12,599 bases of DNA, taken from Bacillota bacterium. GTDB taxonomy: Bacteria > Bacillota > Clostridia > Christensenellales > Aristaeellaceae. This document shows, one piece after another, positions 1 through 6,412 of the stretch (positions are counted from its first letter, which is position 1; every line of letters starts with the position of its first letter). The notes beneath the pieces were generated by a model. It was not told where the DNA came from, did not search any database, and was given only the letters and a program-made list of their open reading frames with translations. The stretch is taken from the NCBI GenBank assembly GCA_009787135.1, contig WRGP01000209.1:1-12599 (forward strand), written 5' to 3'. The position numbers and the translations under genes were made by a program.

Positions 1-851
1 CCGTCTCCTTCCCCGCCCCGGTCCCTAAAAAGGAGGGAGCGGTCACGGCCGCGTTCCAAGGCGTGCCGGGCGCGTGGAGCGAGCACAGCGCCATGCGTCT
101 GTTCCCGCGGGCGTCGTTGCTCGCGGTGGATTATTTTGAGGATGTGATCAAGGCCGTGGCGGAAGGCTCGGCGGACTACGGCGTGCTGCCGATTGAAAAC
201 GCGCAGACAGGCGCCATCGGCGAGGTGTATGACCTGCTCCGCACGCACGCCTGTTCTATCGTGGGGCAGATGTGGGTTGCCATCAAGCAGTGCCTGCTGG
301 CGCCGGAGGGCGCGAAGCTCTCCGATATCCGCGAGGTGTTCTCTCACCCGGAGGGGTTTGGCCAGTGCCGCCGTTTCCTCAAAAACCGCGGCTGGGAACT
401 GACCGCCTGCCGCAACACGGCCTATGCCGCGCGGATGGTGGCCGAGCGGGGCGAGCGGCGATGCGCGGCCATTGGCTCGCGCCGGGCGGCCCAGGTGCAT
501 GGGCTGTGCGTGCTGGCCCCGGACATCATGGACAATCCGGGCAACCGCACGCGCTTTATCGCGATTGCCGCCGCGCCCTCCTATGATGAAAAATGCGATA
601 CCACCTGCGTCACCTTCTCCACGCAGCACAGAAGCGGCGCGCTCTGCGCGGTGCTGCAGAGCTTCATGCTCTCCGGGCTGAACCTGACCCGCATTGAGTC
701 CAGGCCCGTTTCGGCGGAGCGGTACCGCTTCTTCGCGGATCTCCAGGCGAACATATTGTCCCCGCAGACCATGGACGCGCTCCGCCAGGCAGCCGCGCAT
801 TGCGAGTACTTCGAGATACTGGGCTGCTACCCCACGTCCGTGGAAAACTGA
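1..851 (+). CDS. pheA: prephenate dehydratase, 5' end cut by window
   Basis: Converts prephenate to phenylpyruvate in phenylalanine synthesis, in the cytoplasm. Reading is open from base 3 and the gene runs off the window start. About 282 codons are visible. The catalytic domain opens with a GVPGAWSE motif and continues with VLPIENAQTG and the NRTRF segment that carries the family's catalytic TRF motif. A C-terminal ACT regulatory domain follows, with the phenylalanine-sensing ESRP motif inside LTRIESRPVSAERY. The residues before GVPGAWSE look like a linker (PAPVPKKEG), so an N-terminal chorismate mutase domain (a P-protein) probably lies upstream; that is inference. The stop codon overlaps the start of the shikimate kinase gene by one base, which fits translational coupling in an aromatic amino acid operon. 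Feedback inhibition by phenylalanine through the ACT domain is expected from the family. Identification is firm. Confidence 0.95.
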   Translation, partial: VSFPAPVPKKEGAVTAAFQGVPGAWSEHSAMRLFPRASLLAVDYFEDVIKAVAEGSADYGVLPIENAQTGAIGEVYDLLRTHACSIVGQMWVAIKQCLLAPEGAKLSDIREVFSHPEGFGQCRRFLKNRGWELTACRNTAYAARMVAERGERRCAAIGSRRAAQVHGLCVLAPDIMDNPGNRTRFIAIAAAPSYDEKCDTTCVTFSTQHRSGALCAVLQSFMLSGLNLTRIESRPVSAERYRFFADLQANILSPQTMDALRQAAAHCEYFEILGCYPTSVEN

Positions 852-1384
852 TGGACGATATGGCTTGGAAGCGGCAAAACCTCGTTTTCATCGGCCTGCC
901 GGGCAGCGGCAAGACGACCGTGTCGCGGCGCGTTGCCGAGGCCCTGCAAAAGCCCTGGTATGACAGCGACCTCACGATAGAGGCGGCGGAAGGGCTTCCC
1001 ATCCCCGAGATTTTCGCGCGCCATGGGGAAGCGTATTTTCGCGTGGCGGAGACACAATGCCTTGCGCGGCTTTGCGCGATGCGGGGCATCGTGCTGGCGG
1101 CGGGCGGCGGCGCGGTGCTGCGAAACGGGCCGCTGCTGAAAGAGCACGCCACCGTCGTCTATCTCACGCGCGGCGTGGAAGAAATCCTTCGGACGCTGCG
1201 GCCCGGCACGCGCCCGCTGCTTTCGGATCCCGCGCGGCTGCATGATCTCTACCGCAAGCGCCACGCGCTCTACGAGCGCTTCAGCGACCTTGCCGTCTCG
1301 AACGAAGGCGCGGTCGATACGACGGTACAAAAAATATTGGAGGCATTGCCATGCGAGTGCTCGTCCTCAACGGACCGAATTTGA
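851..1384 (+). CDS. aroK: shikimate kinase
   Basis: Phosphorylates shikimate at the 3-hydroxyl with ATP, step five of the shikimate pathway. The protein is 177 aa, normal for the family. The Walker A loop GLPGSGKT is at residues 15-22, the shikimate-binding DSD at 38-40, the conserved GEAYFR arginine at about 64, and the glycine-rich GGG at 85-87. The lid region carries RPGTRPLL. I chose the ATG at 851 because it overlaps the upstream TGA (TGATG) and leaves only a short extension before the first beta strand. An ATG nine bases downstream (860) is possible too. A longer in-frame extension back to 800 would lie inside pheA and is unnecessary. No strong Shine-Dalgarno is visible, so translation is probably coupled to pheA. 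The symbol aroK rather than aroL is by convention. Confidence 0.95.
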   Translation: MDDMAWKRQNLVFIGLPGSGKTTVSRRVAEALQKPWYDSDLTIEAAEGLPIPEIFARHGEAYFRVAETQCLARLCAMRGIVLAAGGGAVLRNGPLLKEHATVVYLTRGVEEILRTLRPGTRPLLSDPARLHDLYRKRHALYERFSDLAVSNEGAVDTTVQKILEALPCECSSSTDRI

Positions 1385-1782
1385 ACCTGCTGGGCGTCCG
1401 CGAGCCGGATGTATATGGAACGGAAAGCTACGCGGCGCTCGTCCGCCGCGTTCAGGCGCGCGCCGCCGCGCTCGGCGTTGACGTAAAAATCGAGCAGTAT
1501 AACGGCGAGGGCGCGATCATCGACGCGATTCACGGGGCCATGGGCCGCTATGACGGCCTGATTATCAACCCGGGCGCCTACACGCATTACGGCTACGCGC
1601 TTCATGACGCGATTAAGGCCGCTTGCATTCCGGCTCTTGAAGTGCATCTGTCCAACATCGCCGCGCGGGAATCGTTCCGGCATACGTCCGTAACCGCCCC
1701 GGCCTGCGTGGGGCAGATCAGCGGCCTGGGCATCGCGGGGTATGAAGCCGCGCTCGCCTATTTTGCGGAGAAGCGGCCGTGA
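1351..1782 (+). CDS. aroQ: type II 3-dehydroquinate dehydratase
   Basis: Dehydrates 3-dehydroquinate to 3-dehydroshikimate, step three of the shikimate pathway; the family forms a dodecamer of small flavodoxin-like subunits. The 143 aa length is typical. The opening NGPNLNLLGVRE carries Arg17, followed by the active-site Tyr22. Also visible are INPGAYTHY (Asn73, His79), EVHLSN (Glu97, His99), ARESFRH (Arg106, Arg110) and SVTAPACVGQISG. The usual SNHEG motif reads YNGEG at 50-54, and the usual serine after THY is glycine, so there is modest divergence with the catalytic residues intact. The start overlaps aroK by 34 bases and has a GGAGG ribosome site at 1339-1343, seven bases upstream and inside aroK. 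The stop overlaps aroE as GTGA. The enzyme is unrelated to the AroQ-class chorismate mutase despite the shared name. Confidence 0.96.
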   Translation: MRVLVLNGPNLNLLGVREPDVYGTESYAALVRRVQARAAALGVDVKIEQYNGEGAIIDAIHGAMGRYDGLIINPGAYTHYGYALHDAIKAACIPALEVHLSNIAARESFRHTSVTAPACVGQISGLGIAGYEAALAYFAEKRP

Positions 1783-2612
1783 ACGAAGGGCGCATCACCG
1801 GCGAAACAAAACTGCTGGCCGTGATCGGCCACCCGGTCCGCCACAGCCTGTCGCCGCGGATCCATAACCGGCTCGCCGCAAAGCTCGGGCTTCCTTATGC
1901 GTACATGGCCTTTGATATAGAAGCGGGGGCGCTGGGGCGCTTCGTCGAGGCCGCGCGGGTGCTGGATATGGCGGGCTTTAACGCGACCATGCCGCACAAG
2001 GAGCATATTCTGCCTTATCTGGATGATATCGATGAGGAAGCGCGCCGGTATGGCGCGGTCAACACCGTCGTCCAGCGGGATGGCAGGCTCCTGGGCTTCA
2101 ATACGGACGGCCAGGGCTTCCTGCGCTCGCTGCCGCACGCCGGTTTTGCGGAAAAGGGCGGCGCGCTGGTGCTGGGCGCGGGCGGCGCGGCCAAGGCGGT
2201 GGCGTTGGCGCTTTGCGCGGCGGGCTGGGCTGTGTGCGTCGCGTCGCGCGGGCCTTCGGATTTTGTGGCGGCGGACCCACGCCTCTCATGGGCGCCCTGG
2301 GCGGATGCCGCACGGGCGGCGGAGGGCAGGGCGCTGCTGGTGAACGCCACGCCGCTTGGCATGCGGGGCCGGGAAGATTTCGGCGGCTTCTTATTTCTGG
2401 ATACCCTCTCAAAGGACGCGCTGGTCTATGATTTGCTGTATGACCCCAGGGAGACTGCGCTGCTGCGCGAGGCAAGGCGCAGGGGATTGGGCGCCATGAA
2501 CGGCCTTCCCCACCTTGTGCACCAGGCGGCGCTGTCCTTTGCGCTGTTTACGGGGCGGGTGCCGGAGGACGCGCTTGTGGATTTATCGCTCGATACTTTG
2601 TGTGTGCCATGA
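1779..2612 (+). CDS. aroE: shikimate dehydrogenase
   Basis: Reduces 3-dehydroshikimate to shikimate with NADPH, step four of the pathway. The protein is 277 aa, a normal length. The N-terminal substrate domain has VIGHPVRHSLSP and NATMPHK with catalytic Lys74. LGFNTDG carries Asp110, the other half of the catalytic pair. The nucleotide fold has GAGGAAKA at 133-140, then NATPLGM at 189-195, and the C-terminal GLPHLVHQAALSF closes the substrate pocket. Translation starts at GTG, overlapping the aroQ stop by four bases (GTGA), with a GGAG ribosome site about eight bases upstream. The 3' end overlaps the next gene as ATGA. The G and R of VASRG at about 155-158 sit where the cofactor-discriminating loop lies, consistent with NADPH, though this is weak evidence. 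Function is firm; quinate activity cannot be excluded. Confidence 0.96.
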   Translation: MNEGRITGETKLLAVIGHPVRHSLSPRIHNRLAAKLGLPYAYMAFDIEAGALGRFVEAARVLDMAGFNATMPHKEHILPYLDDIDEEARRYGAVNTVVQRDGRLLGFNTDGQGFLRSLPHAGFAEKGGALVLGAGGAAKAVALALCAAGWAVCVASRGPSDFVAADPRLSWAPWADAARAAEGRALLVNATPLGMRGREDFGGFLFLDTLSKDALVYDLLYDPRETALLREARRRGLGAMNGLPHLVHQAALSFALFTGRVPEDALVDLSLDTLCVP

Positions 2613-3499
2613 AATATCCACAGCCATTGCGCAAAAGCGTCAAATGCGCCAGCGCTGATCCCGCAACCCGCGCGGCGGAGTTTACGGGGTTGTATGAGAA
2701 CCCTGCCGTGGCGGCCGTCATCCCGCCTTGGGGCGGCGAATTTCTGATGGAAATTCTCCCGCTGTTGGATTTTGAGAAGCTGGCCGCGCTGCCGCCCAAA
2801 TGGATCAGCGGATATTCCGATATCACCACGCTGACGTTTCCGCTGACCCTGCGCTGCGATGTCGCCACCATTCACGGCTCCAACTTTATGAACATGGGCG
2901 GCGCGCGCATTGACGAATCGGATTTGGCGGTGTTTGGGGTGATGTCTGACGGGGAAATCGTCCAGCGCAGCGCCGAATTTTACGGCGAATACGCGCCGGA
3001 TTTTGCCGACCCCGCGAAAGAGACATACCATCTCGCCCAAAAGAGCGCCTGGAGGTCTTTGCGCGGAGAAGCCGGCGTTTCGTTTGCCGGGCGCATGATC
3101 GGCGGCTGTATGGACACCCTCTGCAAGCTGATCGGCACCCGGTTCGCGCCCGTTTCTGATTTTTTGGATACCTACCGGCGGGACGGCTTCATCTGGGCCT
3201 TGGAAAGCTGCGAGATGACGGCGGCGGATATCTGCCGCACCCTTTGGCAGATGCGAGAATGCGGTTGGTTCCGGCATTGTAACGGTGTGCTCTTTGGCCG
3301 GCCCGCCGGGTATTCGGATACGCAGGATTTGGGGCTGACCGACGCGCTGGAGCGGGGATTGGGGAATTTGAAGATGCCGGTTCTCTATGATGCCGATATT
3401 GGGCACGTGCCGCCGATTCTGCAGATTGTGAACGGGGCGCCGGGCAGGGTGGCGTTTGATGGGGGAAAGGCGGTTGTGCGGCAGAGCTTACGAGGATAA
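2609..3499 (+). CDS. S66-family (MccF/LD-carboxypeptidase-like) peptidase, apparently internally deleted
   Basis: Serine peptidase family S66 members cleave LD-linked muropeptides (LdcA) or detoxify microcin C-like aminoacyl nucleotides (MccF). At 296 aa it is shorter than MccF-like relatives (about 340-350). The triad is all present: Ser70 in GYSDIT, Glu199 in WALESCE and His266 in DIGHVPP. The Ser-Glu and Glu-His spacings (129, 67) match MccF (Ser118, Glu243, His311, from memory) better than LdcA. The nucleophile is about 48 residues closer to the N-terminus than expected. The first residues MKYPQPLRK look like a normal family start and then jump to SVKCASADPATRAAEF, which in relatives follows a first beta-alpha unit carrying an APSS-type segment. 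I infer an in-frame deletion, so the protein may be inactive. The start is ATG in an ATGA overlap with aroE and has no clear Shine-Dalgarno. The substrate is unknown. Confidence 0.85.
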   Translation: MKYPQPLRKSVKCASADPATRAAEFTGLYENPAVAAVIPPWGGEFLMEILPLLDFEKLAALPPKWISGYSDITTLTFPLTLRCDVATIHGSNFMNMGGARIDESDLAVFGVMSDGEIVQRSAEFYGEYAPDFADPAKETYHLAQKSAWRSLRGEAGVSFAGRMIGGCMDTLCKLIGTRFAPVSDFLDTYRRDGFIWALESCEMTAADICRTLWQMRECGWFRHCNGVLFGRPAGYSDTQDLGLTDALERGLGNLKMPVLYDADIGHVPPILQIVNGAPGRVAFDGGKAVVRQSLRG

Positions 3500-3631
3500 C
3501 CGCCCCACGCTCAGAACACAGCAAAAAAAGACAACAGATGACAACCGGGCACATCCTTTTCATTCTCCATTTTTGTTATGCCGTGTGATCATAAGGCACG
3601 CAGAACCGCATAAAGGCGGAGGGGATTTTTC

Positions 3632-3790
3632 ATGCGATATGGCGCTTTTGATACAACACGCCGCGAATACCTCATTCCGGCAGGAAACCGGCTATGCGGA
3701 CGGGAGATCTATATAAATGATGAGAAGGCGGACGCCATTCCCGCGATGGCCGCGGGCGCGGCGTGCGATGTGCGTGTGGTGATGGGGTGA
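3632..3790 (+). pseudogene. 52-codon relic resembling start and end of a GH94 disaccharide phosphorylase
   Basis: A short open frame of 52 codons has a strong ribosome site (GGAGGGG at about 3618-3624, eight bases before ATG). Its first 15 residues, MRYGAFDTTRREYLI, resemble the conserved N-terminus of GH94 phosphorylases (pattern M-K/R-YG-x-FD-x3-REYVI), which phosphorolyse cellobiose and related disaccharides. The second half, from REIYINDEKADAIP to the terminal VRVVMG, resembles the far C-terminus of such enzymes. These are about 800 aa proteins, so nearly all of the gene, including the catalytic (alpha/alpha)6 barrel, would be missing. The likely origin is one large internal deletion that by chance left an open frame. 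The N-terminal match is the stronger half; the C-terminal match is from memory of the family. If wrong, it is an unrelated small ORF with a good ribosome site. Confidence 0.5.
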
Positions 3791-3896
3791 GGGAAACGCG
3801 AGGGGGCGCTGATCCGCACACGAGCATCCCGCAGAAATCAGCATGGGTACGAAATCCGCCAATAGATATTCTTTTTGCCGTTAGAAAAGTTTAAGC

Positions 3897-3902
3897 AGGA
3901 GG
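3897..3902 (+). promoter_or_regulatory. ribosome binding site that sets the mutase start
   Basis: A perfect AGGAGG lies eight bases before the ATG at 3911. It rules out an upstream in-frame start at 3875, which would prepend 12 residues (MPLEKFKQEASH) that are simply the translated leader. Confidence 0.85.
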
Positions 3903-3910
3903 CTTCCCAC

Positions 3911-5320
3911 ATGATAACCTTTGGCACAGGCGGCTGGCGCGAGATCATCGGTGATGGGTTTACGAGGGCAAACGTACAGCGCCTTATGACGGCCATGGCG
4001 CGGCGCATGCAGGAAGAGGATGTGGCGCGGCGGGGGTTTTGCATCGGGTATGACAGAAGGTTTCTCTCGCGGGAGGCGGCGCAATGGGCGGCGGAGGTGC
4101 TGGCGTTCCACCGCATCCACACCTATCTGATCAAGCGCCCGGCGCCCACGCCGCTGGTGATGTTCACCATCATGGAGTATGGCCTGCCCTACGGCATGGC
4201 CGTGACCGCCAGCCATAATCCCGCGCTGTATAACGGCATCAAGGTGTTTACCAAAGACGGATGCGACGCGCCGGAGAGCGTGACGGACGCGCTCTCGGCC
4301 CTGTGCGAAAAGATCTCGCCCGACGAGGTGCGGTCCATCCCCTATGAGCAGGCGATCGCCAACGGGTTTGTGGAGGAAATCAACCCCAACAACCGCTATA
4401 TCGATTCCATCATTCGCGCCATGAACATGGACGCGGTGCGCTCGCGCAACCTGCAGATCGTACTCGACCCGATGTACGGCGTCAGCCGCACATCCCTCCA
4501 GACGATCCTTTTGACGGCCCGCTGCGATGTGGAGGTGATCCACGAGCGGCATGACGCGCTCTTTGGCGGCCGCCTGCCCGCGCCGAGCGAGCAAACGCTG
4601 GGCGCGCTGCGCGCCGCGGTGCTCGAGAGCCAGGCGGATCTTGGCATCGCCACGGACGGCGACGCGGACAGGCTGGGCATCATCGACGACGCCGGGCGGT
4701 TCGTGCACCCCAATGAGGTGCTGGTGCTGCTATACTATTATTTGCTCAAGTACAAGCACTGGCGCGGCCCGGCCGTGCGCAACATCTCCACCACCCACCT
4801 GCTGGACAAGGTGGCCGAGGCGTTCTCAGAGAAATGCCACGAGACGCCCGTGGGCTTCAAGCACATCTCCGCGGCCATTGACCGGCATAACGCGGTCATC
4901 GGCGGGGAATCCTCCGGCGGGCTGACGGTGCGCGGGCATATCCACGGCAAGGATGGCATCTACGCCGCCGCGCTGCTGGTGGAGATGATGGCTGTCACCG
5001 GCCGCAGCCTGTCCGAGCTATACCGCGAGATCACGGATCAGTTCGGCGGCTGTGAGATGGTGGAGAACAACTTTGCCTTTGACCCGGCCCGGCGTGAGGC
5101 GCTCACAAAGCTTTTGATGGAGGACAAGAAGCTGCCCGACTTTGGCACCCCGCCTGAGAGGGTGAGCTATTGGGATGGCTGCAAGGTATATTTCCCAAAC
5201 GGCTGGGTGGTGGTGCGCTTCTCCGGCACCGAGCCGCTGCTGCGCATCTTCTGCGAGATGCCCACCGCGCTGGAAGCGCGGCAAATATGCAAGACGCTGG
5301 AAGCGTTTTTATCGCTATAA
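3911..5320 (+). CDS. phosphoglucomutase/phosphomannomutase family protein
   Basis: An alpha-D-phosphohexomutase, interconverting hexose 1- and 6-phosphates through a phosphoserine and a bound Mg2+. The protein is 469 aa, typical of this bacterial subgroup. GTGGWRE near the N-terminus binds phosphate. TASHNP at 99-104 contains the phosphorylated Ser101. DGDADR at 249-254 is the metal-binding loop. GGESSGG at 331-337 is the sugar-recognition loop, and FSGTEP at 437-442 is the C-terminal phosphate clamp. All four functional sites are intact, so the enzyme is probably active. GlmM (phosphoglucosamine mutase) is a relative, but the GESSGG sugar loop favours glucose or mannose phosphates. It stands alone, with its own strong ribosome site, between two decayed gene remnants that suggest a lost sugar-uptake locus. 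A role in turning phosphorylase-derived glucose 1-phosphate into glucose 6-phosphate is inference. No terminator is obvious after the stop. Confidence 0.92.
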   Translation: MITFGTGGWREIIGDGFTRANVQRLMTAMARRMQEEDVARRGFCIGYDRRFLSREAAQWAAEVLAFHRIHTYLIKRPAPTPLVMFTIMEYGLPYGMAVTASHNPALYNGIKVFTKDGCDAPESVTDALSALCEKISPDEVRSIPYEQAIANGFVEEINPNNRYIDSIIRAMNMDAVRSRNLQIVLDPMYGVSRTSLQTILLTARCDVEVIHERHDALFGGRLPAPSEQTLGALRAAVLESQADLGIATDGDADRLGIIDDAGRFVHPNEVLVLLYYYLLKYKHWRGPAVRNISTTHLLDKVAEAFSEKCHETPVGFKHISAAIDRHNAVIGGESSGGLTVRGHIHGKDGIYAAALLVEMMAVTGRSLSELYREITDQFGGCEMVENNFAFDPARREALTKLLMEDKKLPDFGTPPERVSYWDGCKVYFPNGWVVVRFSGTEPLLRIFCEMPTALEARQICKTLEAFLSL

Positions 5321-5331
5321 CCGTTTGATGG

Positions 5332-5497
5332 GTGGATTGCCAAAAGGGGGATGGTTTCTTGAAGCGAATCTGGATCTGTTTGAAAGGTACGGCCTGGACC
5401 TGCCCATGGACATGCGGAAATCCGAGAAGGCTGTCGCGGTATTTCGCGCGAACGGCATCGTGCCCATCGCCATTTCCCTGTCCGACATTCCGCACTC
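5332..5497 (+). pseudogene. fragment of a sugar ABC transporter substrate-binding protein
   Basis: Just after the mutase stop, one frame reads GLPKGGWFLEANLDLFERYG, then LDLPMDM, and then AVAVFRANGIVPIAISLSDIPH. This resembles an internal stretch of family 1 extracellular solute-binding proteins (MsmE/UgpB-like), where NKDLFEKYGL-x-x-P is followed by a helix and a GIxPIA strand. Only about 55 residues remain of a normal 420-450. There is no start codon with a ribosome site, no signal peptide and no C-terminal lobe. Downstream the frame leaves the family pattern at DIPHS, and an AraC-like tail begins in another frame. I read this as a deletion remnant. The frame is also open back into the mutase gene, which is coincidental. 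Confidence 0.55.
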
Positions 5498-5575
5498 GAT
5501 GTGGCGCACTTTTCCAAGACGTTCAAGCGGCTGGTGGGGCGCTCGCCCGCAGCGTATAGGGCGCGGAAACAGTGA
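5498..5575 (+). pseudogene. C-terminal remnant of an AraC-family regulator
   Basis: The frame beginning at 5498 reads DVAHFSKTFKRLVGRSPAAY then RARKQ and a stop at 5573-5575. This is the signature of the last helix-turn-helix of AraC/XylS regulators (D-x-x-x-FS-x-x-FK-x-x-x-G-x-SP-x-x-Y-R), including the normal ending a few residues after the YR. Only about 25 residues survive of a protein usually near 280. It follows the transporter fragment directly in a different frame, so the junction near 5490-5498 is a non-homologous join or a deletion endpoint. Together with the neighbouring remnants it suggests a lost sugar-responsive regulator. Confidence 0.65.
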
Positions 5576-5602
5576 ACGCGCGTGCCGGGTTCAACGCATC
5601 AG

Positions 5603-6262
5603 TCAATTCCCCGGCTTACACTTTGCGCATGGGGTAAACCCCAGTGATTTGGCCTCTTGTTTTGTTACCTGTCTAGGGTTCTTCATATTGCTGCAAGTGC
5701 CGGTGCGATGATACCTTTTCCCGCCATTTGTCGGTATCCATACCTCTCCGCCGCCGCCGTTTCCGCCGCCCACATTTCCGCCGCTATTTGATGATTTTGA
5801 CGGGCCCGCTGTTGACGCGGGCTTCCCCGCAGAATGACCCGGGGAACCAGAAGAAGAACCGGGCGATAACCCGTTTCCGGCTATGGACTCATTCACGGCA
5901 GCCATATCAATAAACTTACTGAGTATATATACTTCCTGCCTGTTAAGCCAAACACAATACCAAACTTCACCCGATTGATTTGTCAAGCTGTCAATGATCG
6001 CTACAACGGTGCCTTTTTTCGCGATGACCGCCGCCCGTTTCGCGTTCGTTGACGGGGATTGCCGTACATTCACGTCCTTCGCGTTCGTCATGCCGTATCG
6101 GGGTTCCCTGCCGTTCAGGATTTCCGGCGGGATGGTAGTCTCCCATAGTTTAGACTGCTCCGTTGACGGATCGTTGGTACCCAATGACACCGCGCCGGCC
6201 GCGAAGAACGTGGACATCAGCATTGTCATGATGAGGAAAACAAACGCCTGTATCCTTTTCAT
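5603..6262 (-). CDS. secreted SH3-domain protein with Gly/Ser linker and His/Cys C-terminal motif
   Basis: A 219 aa exported protein of unknown specific function. Residues 1-25 form a signal peptide (MKRI, a long hydrophobic stretch, then FFAAGAV). Residues about 58-120 look like a bacterial SH3 domain (DVNVRQSPSTNAKRAAVI, KKGTVVAII, WYCVWLNRQEVYILSKFI), which typically binds cell wall peptides. Residues about 128-173 are a low-complexity Ser/Gly/Pro linker. The last 45 residues carry YHRTGTC (His185, Cys190) and TPCAKCKP (Cys212, Cys215), a small possibly metal-binding tail seen at the end of various secreted Firmicute proteins. The ATG at 6262 is chosen because AAGGAG (6276-6271) lies eight bases upstream; a TTG eight codons earlier would translate through that ribosome site. 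The gene appears A/T-richer than its neighbours and lies alone beside decayed genes, so recent acquisition is possible. Confidence 0.82.
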   Translation of the reverse strand: MKRIQAFVFLIMTMLMSTFFAAGAVSLGTNDPSTEQSKLWETTIPPEILNGREPRYGMTNAKDVNVRQSPSTNAKRAAVIAKKGTVVAIIDSLTNQSGEVWYCVWLNRQEVYILSKFIDMAAVNESIAGNGLSPGSSSGSPGHSAGKPASTAGPSKSSNSGGNVGGGNGGGGEVWIPTNGGKRYHRTGTCSNMKNPRQVTKQEAKSLGFTPCAKCKPGN

Positions 6263-6270
6263 ACCGTATT

Positions 6271-6276
6271 CTCCTT
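6271..6276 (-). promoter_or_regulatory. ribosome binding site that sets the SH3-protein start
   Basis: On the minus strand AAGGAG lies eight bases before the ATG at 6262. This favours that start over the in-frame TTG at 6286. Confidence 0.8.
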
Positions 6277-6363
6277 TTTGTTTCAACGCTTGTGTGCCGG
6301 GAGGCGTCGTCGGGCCGCGTTTGTTCGGGCTGTGTCATTGGGAATCTCTGCCATTATGATTAC

Positions 6364-6392
6364 ATCCTATAGTATCGTTACATAAAAGTCAA
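6364..6392 (-). promoter_or_regulatory. candidate sigma-A promoter for the SH3-domain gene
   Basis: On the minus strand a TTGACT -35 (6392-6387) is followed after 17 bases by TAGGAT (6369-6364), or after 15 bases by TATAGG (6371-6366). The local A/T richness contrasts with the flanks. It would give a leader of about 95 bases before the start at 6262. The -10 is imperfect. Confidence 0.45.
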
Positions 6393-6412
6393 GACGCCGT
6401 ATACGCCATCGC

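Larger units (their letters stand above)
3500..3910. other. gene-poor gap with one short relic ORF
   Basis: This 411-base stretch separates the aromatic operon and peptidase from the sugar mutase. Its first 130 bases are A/T-richer than the surroundings and include an A-run near 3525 and a T-run near 3570. I see no convincing rho-independent terminator; the best hairpin (TGCC/GGCA around 3580-3600) is only four pairs with a long loop. The centre holds the 52-codon relic at 3632-3790. The last 120 bases contain only the mutase ribosome site. No clear sigma-A promoter for the mutase could be placed, although the A/T-rich stretch around 3860-3895 is a plausible location. Confidence 0.5.

Noticed and set aside
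2426..3406. Minus-strand open frame of 326 codons opposite aroE and the S66 gene
   Set aside because: It runs antisense across two recognised genes with no motif or ribosome site, so it is a compositional shadow.
3578..3602. Possible hairpin TGCC...GGCA in the gap after the peptidase
   Set aside because: Four base pairs around a 12-base loop with no T-tract; too weak for a terminator or riboswitch call.
3456..3716. Plus-strand open frame of 86 codons after the peptidase
   Set aside because: It begins inside the peptidase gene, has no ribosome site and no family resemblance; the relic in another frame at 3632-3790 explains the region better.
3881..4708. Minus-strand open frame of 275 codons opposite the mutase
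   Set aside because: The mutase motifs on the plus strand account for this DNA; the antisense product is low in recognisable structure.
5745..5800. CCGCCG-rich run resembling a DNA repeat
   Set aside because: It is the reverse complement of codons for the Gly-rich linker of the SH3 protein, so it is coding low complexity rather than a separate repeat.
6389..6412. GTATAC-centred palindrome just after the rqcH stop, considered as a terminator
   Set aside because: Only eight bases pair (CGTATACG) and no T-run follows on the minus strand.
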